DNA of 64,000 bases from contig NZ_SCVD01000040.1 of assembly GCF_004297125.1 (NCBI RefSeq), positions 62,001 to 126,000 of the forward strand, written 5' to 3'. Under the pieces are notes generated by a model. It was not told where the DNA came from and ran no database searches. It saw only the letters and a program-made list of their open reading frames with translations. This document shows, piece after piece, positions 29,421-38,758 of the stretch. Source of the stretch: Phenylobacterium sp. (GTDB lineage Bacteria > Pseudomonadota > Alphaproteobacteria > Caulobacterales > Caulobacteraceae). Position 1 is the stretch's first letter, and the number at the start of each line of letters is the position of its first letter. Position numbers and translations under genes: made by a program.

Positions 29421-29450
29421 ACGGCGGCGGGACCTCCCGCCGCCGTTTTC
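29421..29450 (+). terminator. Intrinsic terminator after the PEPxxWA-CTERM gene
   Basis: ACGGCGGCGGGA CC TCCCGCCGCCGT TTTCC, 12-bp perfect stem. Confidence 0.8.
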
Positions 29451-29454
29451 CTTG

Positions 29455-30156
29455 TCAGAACAGCCCCGCCACCAGGTTGATCGCCAGGGCGAGGATCAGG
29501 GTGTTGAACACGAAGGCGATCAGGCTGTGGACCGTGCCCACGCGGCGCATCGCCTTGGCCGTGAAGGCGATGTCGGCGGTCTGCGACGCCACGCCGATAA
29601 CGATCGAGAAGTGCAGGAAGTCCCAGTAGTCCGGGGCCTCGCCGCCCGGAAAGGCGAGGCCGCCCGCATCCTCGCCGGTCTGCGGATCGGCGGCGTAGAA
29701 TTCGTGGGCGTAGTGCAGGGCCAAGACCATCTGCATCACCAGCCAGGAGCCGACGACGGTGACGAAGGCCGCGGCCACGCGCACCGCCTTCTCCAGCCCC
29801 TGGTCGTGCTGCGCCTGGGACAGCTCCATGCCGGCGGCGGCGAGGCTCGCGCCGCAGGCCGCAAGGACCAGCAGGAGGATCACGGCCTGGCCCTCGTCCT
29901 GCCCGGCCGCCCGGGCGCGGATCTCGTCCGGCCCTTCGCGGGTGATCGCGCTCAGCGTCAGGCCCAGGTAGAGCGCGCAGAAGGCGTCCCAGCCGGCGAT
30001 CGCGCAGGACGACGCGCTGAACCGCGGTGCGAGAAGGGCGCAGGTGACGCCCACGGCCAGCCCCATCCCCAGCGCCGTGCTAAGGCGCGGCCGGACCATG
30101 AAGGCCCTCGGCCCCAGGCGCCAGCGGCCGGTGCGGGCGGTCGGAGTCTGGCTCAT
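29455..30156 (-). CDS. DUF1345 family membrane protein
   Basis: Multiple TM helices; VLALHYAHEFYAADPQTG...LHFSIVIGVASQTADIAFTAKAMRRVGTVHSLIAFVFN. Confidence 0.85.
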   Translation of the reverse strand: MSQTPTARTGRWRLGPRAFMVRPRLSTALGMGLAVGVTCALLAPRFSASSCAIAGWDAFCALYLGLTLSAITREGPDEIRARAAGQDEGQAVILLLVLAACGASLAAAGMELSQAQHDQGLEKAVRVAAAFVTVVGSWLVMQMVLALHYAHEFYAADPQTGEDAGGLAFPGGEAPDYWDFLHFSIVIGVASQTADIAFTAKAMRRVGTVHSLIAFVFNTLILALAINLVAGLF

Positions 30157-30731
30157 CGCAGCGGCATTTCCAGCACCAGGCGGTTGCGCCCGGCCCGGCG
30201 GCCATACGCGGCGACCCGGCTCCACGCGCGCATCAGCTCAAGGCCGGCGCCGCCGCCGCGATCGATGTTGGGACCGCCGAACGCCGCCGTGCGCGGGTCG
30301 AACACGCGGCCGGCGTCGGTCACGGTGATGCGGATCAGGCCCTCGCCGCGCGCCAGTCGCAGTCCGATCCGGCTGCCCGCGGGTGGCTCGCCGTGCTCCA
30401 CGACGTTGGCGACCCATTCCTCGACGATGATGGCCAGTCGTTCGGCGGCGTCGCGGCCCAGGCCCGTACGCTGGACGAACGACCGCGCCGCCGCCAGGGC
30501 GCCCGCCACGGCGCCCCGTCCGGCCGGCAGCCGCGCGTGGACGACAGCTTGGGATTGGGCAAGGGGGCGGAGCTGGGCTATGACAGAACCGTGTTTCAGG
30601 GAGGCGCGGATGCGCGGAGCTTTGGTCGCAGGATTGCTGATGGTCGCGGCGCTGTCGACGCCAGGCTTGGCCTTGGCCGAGATCGGTCGGATCAAGAGCG
30701 TGACGGGCACGGCCTCGGTGGTGCGCGGCAA
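30153..30731 (-). CDS. RsbW-like serine-kinase/anti-sigma HATPase (start uncertain; ORF limits given)
   Basis: N-box EEWVANVVEHG, G1 DAGRVFDP, G2 GGGAGLELMRAW; overlaps the DUF1345 start by 4 bp. Confidence 0.75.
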   Translation of the reverse strand: MPRTTEAVPVTLLIRPISAKAKPGVDSAATISNPATKAPRIRASLKHGSVIAQLRPLAQSQAVVHARLPAGRGAVAGALAAARSFVQRTGLGRDAAERLAIIVEEWVANVVEHGEPPAGSRIGLRLARGEGLIRITVTDAGRVFDPRTAAFGGPNIDRGGGAGLELMRAWSRVAAYGRRAGRNRLVLEMPLR

Positions 30732-31047
30732 GGCCGTGACGCCCGCCGCGGCGGGCTATCAGCTGCTGGTCAGCGACGTGCTGACCACGGGCGGCAACGG
30801 CCGGATCGGGATCACCTTCATCGACAACAGCCGCTTCGCCGTCGGCCCCAACAGCCGTGTGGCGCTCAGCCAGTTCGAGTTCGACGACACCACTCACAAG
30901 GGCAAGTCGCTGACCACGGTCGATCGTGGAACCCTGGGCGTGGTCTCCGGCCAGATCGCCAAGGAGAACAAGGACGCGATGAAGGTGCGCACGCCCACCT
31001 CGCTGCTGGCGGCGCGCGGCACGACCTTCGTGGTCGAAGTGAAGTGA
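30610..31047 (+). CDS. FecR domain-containing secreted protein
   Basis: Signal peptide; IGRIKSVTGTASVVRGKAVTPA..GDVLTTGGNGRIGITFIDNSRFAVGPNSRV..VRTPTSLLAARGTTFVVEVK-type FecR fold. Confidence 0.88.
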   Translation: MRGALVAGLLMVAALSTPGLALAEIGRIKSVTGTASVVRGKAVTPAAAGYQLLVSDVLTTGGNGRIGITFIDNSRFAVGPNSRVALSQFEFDDTTHKGKSLTTVDRGTLGVVSGQIAKENKDAMKVRTPTSLLAARGTTFVVEVK

Positions 31048-31616
31048 GGCTGGCGGCTGCGCTGGCGCTCGCCGGCCTGCTCTGCGGTTGCGCCACCTCG
31101 GACGTGACGCTGCTGAACGACGCCGGCAGCGACAGGTCCGGCTCGGTGGCGGTGCTCGACCCCGAGACGGGCCGGGAGGTGGGCGCCCTCACCGCCGGTG
31201 ACACGCGCGCCCGGCTGGGCGGCAAGGCCGTCAGGGCCAAGCCGGTGAAGACCGGATTCTGGAAGAACCTGATGGGCTTCGTTCCCTTCGAGCCGCGGGC
31301 CTATGTGATGTACTTCGTCGAGGGCTCCACCGACCTGACGCCGGAATCGATGCCGATCCTGGAGGCTCTGCGGCGCGCCGCCGACGCCAACTCGGAAGTC
31401 CAGATCACCGGGCACACCGACACCACGGGCAGTGACGAGACCAACGACAAGCTGTCCTACGACCGGGCGGTCGAGATTCGCGCAGCCCTGGTGAAGCAGG
31501 GCCTGCCGTTCGAGAACGCCAAGGTGACCGGCCGGGGCGAGCGTGAGCTTCGCGTGCCCACCGACGACGAGGTCAGCGAGCCGGCCAACCGCCGGGTCGA
31601 GGTCATCCTCCGCTAG
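31044..31616 (+). CDS. OmpA-family peptidoglycan-binding lipoprotein
   Basis: GTG start overlapping the fecR-like stop; lipobox LLCGCA; OmpA motif QITGHTDTTGSDETNDKLSYDRAVEIRAALVKQG. Confidence 0.88.
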   Translation: MRLAAALALAGLLCGCATSDVTLLNDAGSDRSGSVAVLDPETGREVGALTAGDTRARLGGKAVRAKPVKTGFWKNLMGFVPFEPRAYVMYFVEGSTDLTPESMPILEALRRAADANSEVQITGHTDTTGSDETNDKLSYDRAVEIRAALVKQGLPFENAKVTGRGERELRVPTDDEVSEPANRRVEVILR

Positions 31617-33730
31617 GCGGCAGGGCGCAACCGCACGGCCATCACGGTGAGGTCGTCGCTGGGCTCGCCGCCCGCTTCGAAGGCGCGCACCCGGTCCACC
31701 ACGCCGTCCACCATGCCGGCCAGGGTCGGGGCCCGCGAGGCCTGGCTCAGGGCGTCAAACACCTGCTGGCGGCTGAACAGCGCGCCGGTCGGGTCCTGCG
31801 CCTCGGTCAGGCCGTCGGTAAAGGCCACCAGCACCTCGCCGGGCGCCAGGCGATCGGTCTCCTGCGGATAGGGGAAGGCCTCGTCGACGCAGAGCGGCGG
31901 GCCGCCGTCCAGCTTCAGCTCCCGCACGGTCCCGTCCACGCCCACGACCAGGGGATTCTCGTGGCCCGCGCAGCACAGGTCGAGCCGCCCGTCGGCGGGG
32001 TGCAGCACACCCACCAGCAGGGAGACGGCCATGGCCTGGCGGTTGTCGCGCGACAGCTCGGCGTTGATCTCGCGCACCGCGGCCTCGAGGCTGGTGCTGG
32101 GCCGCATCAGCAGGCTGCGCGACAGCGCCTTGGAGAGCGCCATGAACAGCGAGGCCGGCACGCCCTTGCCGGTGACGTCGCCGACCAGGAAGCAGACCCG
32201 GCCGTCATCGAACAGGAAAGCGTCGTAGAGGTCCCCGCCCACGGTCTTGGCCGATTGCACCACCGCGTCGATCTCCACGGCGGGCGAGATCCGGTCCAGC
32301 TCGGCGCGGGGCAGCAGCATGCCCGACTGGATTTCGCTGGCGGCCGCCAGCTCGCCCGAGATCCGCGCGGCGCTGAGGCGCTCCTCCTCCAGGTCGCCGC
32401 GAAGCCGGGCCTGCACGCGCCGGCCCTCCACAAACAGCAGGGCGACCATCACGGCCGAGTTCGCGGCGCCGGGCGCCAACATCGGAAAGGGGTCCAGCAG
32501 CAGGTTGTTCTGGAAGGCGACCCAGCTGGCGCCGAACGCCAGCGCGATTTCGACCGCGGCTCCGACCAGGACCGGCCCCATGGGCGCACGTGGCACGCCC
32601 AGGAACGAGATCATCACCAGCGCGAATCCGATTCCCCACTCGACGGGCGCCGCCCACGCCGGGCGGCGCAACGCCGTGCCGCGCAGGATCGAGTCCACCG
32701 CCTGGGCCTGGACATAGACCCCGTAGATCGCCTTGGCCCGCGGGGTGCTGGTGACGTCCGAGGTGCCCGCGCTCGCCAGTCCGATGATGACGATCTGGTC
32801 CTTGAACTGGTCCGGTCTCTGGCCCTGGCGCAGCACGTCGACGGCCGAGGTGGTCTGGGTCTTCCGCCAGTCGCCGAAGCGCAGCAGCAACTGGCCGTCC
32901 GGTCCGGCGGGAACCCGGTGGGACCCGACCTTCACGCCGTCCAGTTGACGCCTGTCGCCCTGCAGCTCGACCTGATCGACTCCCTCGGCCACGCGCACCA
33001 GTTCGACGGCGAAGCCCGGGGTCAGGTGGCCGGCCGCCCTGGCGAACAGCGGCACGCGGCGGACCAGGCCGTCGGAATCGCGGTCGCCGTTGACCAGGCC
33101 GTGGCCCAGGGGCGCGCCGTCCAGGATGGGGATGTTGGCTACCACCGCCGGGAAGGTCAGGGTCTCTTCGGGGACCGCGCCGACGAACTTCGCCTCGGGC
33201 GGCAGGGGCGGGGGTGCGCCGTCCAGCCGGTCGAAGGATTCCTCGGTCACGCCCGCCCGGGCCAGCACCACGGGACTGCGGCCGATCACCCGGGCGAACA
33301 CCGCGTCCATGGACGGCAGGCTCTGGATCTCCTGCGACACGCCGGCGGGGAGCTCGTTGTAGATGCTGGTGAATTCCGAGGGCGCCAGGCGATCGGGCTC
33401 GGGGAACAGCATGTCGAAGCCGATGACGGCCGCGCCCCGCTCCGAGATCTGCTCCACCAGCCGGGCCAGATAGAACCGCGTCCAGGGCCAACCGCCCACG
33501 TCGCGCAGGCTGTCGGCGTCGATCACCACCACATGCACCCGGCGCGACACGTCGGGACCGGGGGCGATGTTCTGGAACAGGTCATAGAGCGGCTGGCGCA
33601 CCAGATGGCCGCCGAACAGCACCATGAGCGCCACGGCGAGGGCCGCGCCCAGGCCGGCGATCCGGACGCGAAGCTTCGCCCCGGCGTCCAGGTCGCTTAA
33701 GGCGTCAGACAGCGACCTCGAGTCCGTCAT
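31613..33730 (-). CDS. CHASE2 sensor - 3 TM - SpoIIE/PP2C (RsbU-like) serine phosphatase
   Basis: CHASE2 N-terminal (VVIDADSLRDVGGWPWTRFYLARLVEQISERGAAVIGFDMLFPEPD); C-terminal VGGDLYD, GDVTGKGVPASLFM, FTDGLTEA, SDDLTVMA. Confidence 0.92.
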   Translation of the reverse strand: MTDSRSLSDALSDLDAGAKLRVRIAGLGAALAVALMVLFGGHLVRQPLYDLFQNIAPGPDVSRRVHVVVIDADSLRDVGGWPWTRFYLARLVEQISERGAAVIGFDMLFPEPDRLAPSEFTSIYNELPAGVSQEIQSLPSMDAVFARVIGRSPVVLARAGVTEESFDRLDGAPPPLPPEAKFVGAVPEETLTFPAVVANIPILDGAPLGHGLVNGDRDSDGLVRRVPLFARAAGHLTPGFAVELVRVAEGVDQVELQGDRRQLDGVKVGSHRVPAGPDGQLLLRFGDWRKTQTTSAVDVLRQGQRPDQFKDQIVIIGLASAGTSDVTSTPRAKAIYGVYVQAQAVDSILRGTALRRPAWAAPVEWGIGFALVMISFLGVPRAPMGPVLVGAAVEIALAFGASWVAFQNNLLLDPFPMLAPGAANSAVMVALLFVEGRRVQARLRGDLEEERLSAARISGELAAASEIQSGMLLPRAELDRISPAVEIDAVVQSAKTVGGDLYDAFLFDDGRVCFLVGDVTGKGVPASLFMALSKALSRSLLMRPSTSLEAAVREINAELSRDNRQAMAVSLLVGVLHPADGRLDLCCAGHENPLVVGVDGTVRELKLDGGPPLCVDEAFPYPQETDRLAPGEVLVAFTDGLTEAQDPTGALFSRQQVFDALSQASRAPTLAGMVDGVVDRVRAFEAGGEPSDDLTVMAVRLRPAA

Positions 33731-34667
33731 AGGCGCAGATCACCTCCAGTGCAGGCCGATCGGCGCGGACCAGCTCCTCGTAGCGGACGGTCTCAGCGTG
33801 CATGCGCTGGATGTCGGCGTCCGTATAGGTTGGTTCGTGGTGAAAGAGGGCCAGTCTCTTGGCCCGGGCGGCGTGGCAGAGGTCCACCGCCACGACGTTG
33901 GACGAATGGCCCCAGTCCTGCTTCAGGCTGACGGTGTCGCCCAGCGAATACATGGTGTCGCAGATCACCAGGTCGGCGTTGGCGAAGAAGGCCTCGAACG
34001 CGGCCTCCGCGTCCATGTTGTCGACCTTGTGCTCGCTGTCGGTGGAATAGATCGCCGCGCGACCGCTCTTCTCGAACCGGAAGCCATAGGAATCGTGGCT
34101 GTGGTGCTGGGCCACCAGGGTGACCGTGACGCCGCCCACTTCGAATGCTTCGCCCGGCGGGTGGACGATGAACTCGAACTTCGCGCGCAGCCAGTCGAAG
34201 GGCACGGGGAAGGAGATCTCCTCCTGCTGCCGGCGCAGGGCGGTCTCCGCGTCGGTGTGGCCCGAATGGACGACGATGGTCGCATTGGGATTGAAGGCCG
34301 GCCCGAAGAACGGGAAGCCCATGATGTGGTCCCAGTGCAGGTGCGAGAGGAAGAAGTGGTAGACGGGCGGATGGCCGCCCGCGATCCGGCGGAACGAGTC
34401 GATGCCGAATTCGCGCACCCCCGAGCCCATGTCGCAGACCAGGAAGGCTCCATCGGCGCCCTCGATCTCGACGCACGAGCTGGCGCCGCCGTACGAGCCG
34501 TAGGTCGCGAAGTCCAGGTTCGCCCTGGCGAAGGCGTCGGCCTCGGCCTCGTCGGCGAACTGGCGCCCGCCGGCGGCGACCAGGGCATGGGCGATCTTGG
34601 CCTGGATCGCGCCGGCCCGCTGCGCCACCGGCAGGGAGCCGCGCGTACCCCAGAAGCGTACCAGCAT
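33705..34667 (-). CDS. MBL-fold metallo-hydrolase (cyclic phosphodiesterase/PhnP-like)
   Basis: MLVRFWGTRGSLPV, SHLHWDHIMGFPFF (HxHxDH), CDTMYS, GHSSN, LFHHEP. Confidence 0.88.
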   Translation of the reverse strand: MLVRFWGTRGSLPVAQRAGAIQAKIAHALVAAGGRQFADEAEADAFARANLDFATYGSYGGASSCVEIEGADGAFLVCDMGSGVREFGIDSFRRIAGGHPPVYHFFLSHLHWDHIMGFPFFGPAFNPNATIVVHSGHTDAETALRRQQEEISFPVPFDWLRAKFEFIVHPPGEAFEVGGVTVTLVAQHHSHDSYGFRFEKSGRAAIYSTDSEHKVDNMDAEAAFEAFFANADLVICDTMYSLGDTVSLKQDWGHSSNVVAVDLCHAARAKRLALFHHEPTYTDADIQRMHAETVRYEELVRADRPALEVICAYDGLEVAV

Positions 34668-34691
34668 TGTCGAAGCCCCTCCCGCCGCCGC

Positions 34692-35027
34692 TCAGGCGTC
34701 CGAATCGACGTCGTCGACGATCTTGAAAAGCTTGTCGTAGCGGCTGATCGCGAAAATCTCCCGCATCCGGTCGTTGGGTGCGGCCAGGGTGATGGGCGTG
34801 GCCTCGCCGGCCTCGCGCCGCGCGATAGTCAGCGCCCGCAGGCCGCGGGACGACATGTAGTCCAGGCCGCTGAGGTCGATGATCAACGGCGCGCCCGCGG
34901 CGATGGCCTGGCGCACCGCGGCGATCAGGTGGGCGGAGAACGCCTCCCAGGTGGTCTCGTCGACGCGTCCCGTGGGCTCGCCCACCAGCCTGCCGCCCGC
35001 GTCGCGAACCTGCCAACCCAGATCCAT
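34692..35027 (-). CDS. STAS-domain anti-sigma-factor antagonist (RsbV/SpoIIAA-like)
   Basis: GRVDETTWEAFSAHLIAAV...LIIDLSGLDYMSSRGLRALTIARR with candidate phospho-Ser. Confidence 0.87.
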   Translation of the reverse strand: MDLGWQVRDAGGRLVGEPTGRVDETTWEAFSAHLIAAVRQAIAAGAPLIIDLSGLDYMSSRGLRALTIARREAGEATPITLAAPNDRMREIFAISRYDKLFKIVDDVDSDA

Positions 35028-35424
35028 CCAAGACCCCCGACCCGCGCGCCCGTCACAAACCGGGAGCGCCGGACCAAACTGAAGGCGCCGCTTGTGACGG
35101 CGCAACAGGATTCGCGCCTCGGGGGCAGTAACCCCCGCAACCGGCGGCCAGGGCCGTCCGGCGGGGCCTCCTGGACCACCTCGAGCCGGACCCGGCGGCG
35201 GGCCTGGCCGCAGTTTTCGAAGACAAGGCGCCTTGGGAGACGGGACGTGTGACGCCTAAAAAACGCACAATCCCTTATGCCGCAAGGTGTTGCGCGAACG
35301 CTGCTCCCTCGCCTCTCGTTGACAGAACAATGAAATTCCTGTGGCGGATCTGAAACAATAGGCCTCAATATCCCTCCACTCAGGCTGGCCCGCCAACAGA
35401 GGCTGCCGAGGGGAGGAAAAATCT

Positions 35425-38400
35425 ATGTCCAAAGGCAGGTTCTTCTGCAGCGCATCCGTGCTGGCCGCCGCTGTGGCGTTCGGCGCGTCAGGCCAGGCGA
35501 TGGCCCAAGCCACACAGTCCGCGGCCACCGAGATCGGCGAGGTCGTCGTCACCGGTTCGTTCATCCGCGGCACCCCTGAGGACGCCGCCCTGCCGGTGGA
35601 CGTCATCGGCGCCGACGAACTGCAGAAGCAAGGCAATCCCAGCCCCGTCGAGCTGATGAAGTCCCTGACCGTCTCCAACGGCGTGCTGGGCGACACCAAC
35701 CAGTTCGACTCGCGGGCGCAGGGCGCGGAGGGTTCGGCCACCATCAACCTGCGGGGCCTGGGGCCGGCGCGGACATTGGTGCTCTGGAACGGTCGCCGGC
35801 TGGTCAATGCGCCGACCCTGAACGGGGCTTCCCCCGACCTGAACGTGCTGCCCTTCGCCGCGGTGGGACGCATCGAGGTCCTCAAGGATGGCGCCGCGGC
35901 CACCTATGGCTCCGACGCCATCGCCGGGGTGGTGAACTTCATCTCGCGGAAGAACACCGACGGCCTCGAGGTCTCCGGTTCCTACAAATACATCGACAAC
36001 GCCTCCGGCGACTGGGACGGCCACGCCGTGTGGGGCAAGCAGTGGGGCGACCTGAGCCTGCTGCTCACCGGCGAGTACCACTACAAGTCCAAGCTGACGG
36101 TCGGCGAGCGCAAGTTCACCCAGCCCGGCTACTTCGTCAGTCCGGAAACCGGCTTCTCGTCCGGCAACGCGACCACGGCTTTCGTCCCGCTGGGGCCCGG
36201 TTCGCTCGTGGGCTCGCCCGCGCCATTCACGCCGCTCGCCGGCCCGCAGCGTGATACGGGCTGCGCGCCCCTGGGCGGCCTGCCGTCGTTCAGCGGCACG
36301 ACGCCCACCTGCCTCTTCAACTATACGCCGTACGATAACATCCAGGAGACCGAGGAGCGGTTCCAGCTCTACGCGGAACTGGACTACGATCTGGGTGAAA
36401 ACACCAAGCTCCACCTGGAAGGCCTCTACGCCGAGACCGATACGCCGGACTGGCACACCTCGCCGTCCTACCTGGCCTTGCAGGTGCCGACGGCGACCAC
36501 CAACCCGGCCTTCACCTCCGGACTGAGCGCCGGCTACTTCGTCCCCGCCAGCAATCCCGGCTTCGCGCTTTACCGATCGCAGAACCCGACGCAGATCTCC
36601 GCGGCCGCCACCGGCGCCTATATTCCGGGTGTGCTCTACCGGCCCTTGGCCATGGGCGGGAACCCGCTCTTCGGCGATGGCTCCTCGACCGGCAGCCGCA
36701 AGTTCGAGGCCTACCGCGTCTCGGGCGGGATCTCCGGCAAGTTCGGGCCGGACATCGGCTACGACCTGAGCGCCACCTACATGCGCGAGGACCTGACCCG
36801 GATCGGCTACGATACGATCGTCAGCCGATTCCAGCTGGCGCTTCGCGGCCTCGGCGGACCGAACTGCAACATCGCCACCGGCACGCCGGGCGTGGGTGGG
36901 TGCCAGTATTTCAATCCGTTCTCGAACGCGATCCAGTCGAACTACATCACCGGCCAGACCAACCCGAACTACTCGGCCTCGGTCGCCAACAGCCCGGATC
37001 TGATCAGCTGGTTCTTCCAGCCCACCCGGGTGGACGTCGCGACGAAGGTGTTCGTCACCGACCTGGTGTTCAACGGCGAGCTTCCCGGACTGGAGCTGGG
37101 CGGCGGGGCCGTCGGCTGGGCGTTCGGCGGGCAGTATCGCAAGCAGTGGTACCAGGCCGACTACGACGCCTTCTCGGACCTGACGGTCACGCCGTGCATC
37201 GACACGCCGGTGAACGGCACGACGAACTGCACCGTGCGCAATGGGCCGTACATGTTCCTCGGCGGCGGCACGCCCGCGGACCTCTCGGGCGACAACTGGG
37301 GCGCCTTCGCCGAGGTCAGCCTGCCGTTCACGGACAACTTCCAGATCCAGGGCGCCGCCCGGTTCGAGGATTACGGCTCAAAGGGCGGTTCGACGTTCAA
37401 TCCCAAGGTCTCGGCCCGTTGGCAGATTTCCGAGGTCTTCGCGGTTCGCGGCTCTATCGGCACGACGTTCCGCGCGCCGCCGCTCACTTCGCTGGACCCG
37501 GGACAGGTGACTAGCCTGCAGTTCCTGGGCGGCGCCTTCCGCGCCGTCGACGTGGTGGGCAATCCCGGGCTCGACCCCGAAAAGGCGACCACCTATTCGG
37601 TCGGGGCCATCGTGCGGTCCGGGCCGTTCCGCGCGACGCTCGACTACTGGAACTTCGACTTCAAGAATCCCCTGGTGACCGAGCCGGTGGGCGGCATCTT
37701 CGCCACCCTGTTCCCGACGGGCACGGGAACCGGCAATTGCGGCGCCGCGGCGCTCGCCGGTCTGCAGTCGCGCTTCACGTTCAACGGCGTCTGCAGCGTG
37801 GCGAACCTGTCGCGGATCCGCACCCAGGCCATCAACGGACCGGGCGTGAAGACCGACGGCATCGACATCCTGGCGACCTTCGACGTCGATGACTTCTTCG
37901 GCGCCAAGCTGCAGTTCGGGACGTCGGTGACCTATGTGCATAAGTACAAGGTCGAGGCCACGACGGTCGAGGGCGTGACCGTCTCGCCTGCCTTCAACGG
38001 CGTCGGCAAGCTGAATTACCAGACGCAGATCTACCCGATCCCCGAGTGGAAGGGTCAGTTCTACGTCGAGTACGCGCGCGACATCCATACGGCGCGCGTG
38101 ACGATGAATGCAGTCGACAGCTACGTCGATCAGCGGACTTCGCCGTTCCCGCCCAACGTCGTGCGCAACGGGGCCAACGCGGCGGTCCCGCTGACCAATG
38201 CGGGCCAGAAGATCAAGACCCAGACCACGTTCGACTTCACCTACCGGGCGATCCTGCCGTGGGACACTACCGTCGTGGCGACCGTCGACAACATCTTCGA
38301 CGAGGATCCGTCGTTCGCGCGCCTCGACCTCGGCTACGACCCGTTCACCGGCGGGGCGCTGGGCCGGACCTACAAGCTCACCGTGACCAAGAAGTTCTAG
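35425..38400 (+). CDS. TonB-dependent receptor
   Basis: Signal peptide; EVVVTGSFIRGTPEDAALPVDVI TonB box/plug, ...GRTYKLTVTKKF C-terminal beta-strand. Confidence 0.95.
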   Translation: MSKGRFFCSASVLAAAVAFGASGQAMAQATQSAATEIGEVVVTGSFIRGTPEDAALPVDVIGADELQKQGNPSPVELMKSLTVSNGVLGDTNQFDSRAQGAEGSATINLRGLGPARTLVLWNGRRLVNAPTLNGASPDLNVLPFAAVGRIEVLKDGAAATYGSDAIAGVVNFISRKNTDGLEVSGSYKYIDNASGDWDGHAVWGKQWGDLSLLLTGEYHYKSKLTVGERKFTQPGYFVSPETGFSSGNATTAFVPLGPGSLVGSPAPFTPLAGPQRDTGCAPLGGLPSFSGTTPTCLFNYTPYDNIQETEERFQLYAELDYDLGENTKLHLEGLYAETDTPDWHTSPSYLALQVPTATTNPAFTSGLSAGYFVPASNPGFALYRSQNPTQISAAATGAYIPGVLYRPLAMGGNPLFGDGSSTGSRKFEAYRVSGGISGKFGPDIGYDLSATYMREDLTRIGYDTIVSRFQLALRGLGGPNCNIATGTPGVGGCQYFNPFSNAIQSNYITGQTNPNYSASVANSPDLISWFFQPTRVDVATKVFVTDLVFNGELPGLELGGGAVGWAFGGQYRKQWYQADYDAFSDLTVTPCIDTPVNGTTNCTVRNGPYMFLGGGTPADLSGDNWGAFAEVSLPFTDNFQIQGAARFEDYGSKGGSTFNPKVSARWQISEVFAVRGSIGTTFRAPPLTSLDPGQVTSLQFLGGAFRAVDVVGNPGLDPEKATTYSVGAIVRSGPFRATLDYWNFDFKNPLVTEPVGGIFATLFPTGTGTGNCGAAALAGLQSRFTFNGVCSVANLSRIRTQAINGPGVKTDGIDILATFDVDDFFGAKLQFGTSVTYVHKYKVEATTVEGVTVSPAFNGVGKLNYQTQIYPIPEWKGQFYVEYARDIHTARVTMNAVDSYVDQRTSPFPPNVVRNGANAAVPLTNAGQKIKTQTTFDFTYRAILPWDTTVVATVDNIFDEDPSFARLDLGYDPFTGGALGRTYKLTVTKKF

Positions 38401-38424
38401 CTCGCAGCCCCAAGCTGCATCGCC

Positions 38425-38462
38425 TGGGCGCCGTCGGCCTTGCCGGCGGCGTCCTTCTTTTG
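38425..38462 (+). terminator. Putative terminator after the first TonB-dependent receptor
   Basis: GGGCGCCGTCGGCC TT GCCGGCGGCGTCC TTCTTTT (imperfect stem). Confidence 0.6.
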
Positions 38463-38758
38463 GGTGGGCCCCGCCAAACCCCCACTTCGAAAACGATCTG
38501 GCGGATGCGACCTCGCGGAGGTTGCGAAACGATACCAAAGTGCCGAGATTCATGGCGGCGATGTTTTCATATAACATGTTGATTTTTCTAAATATATATC
38601 AGGATCAAGCGTTGCAATAACGGTGATGTGATTCAGAATTTCGGTACGGTGCGCGAGGAATTCGCTAGCGCGCGGAGAGAAGCCGGATGATCATCTTTCC
38701 GCCAAGGTCACGGAATCCGCGCGCCAGATGCGGGTCGGGCCTTCGGGGAGGAAAACCT

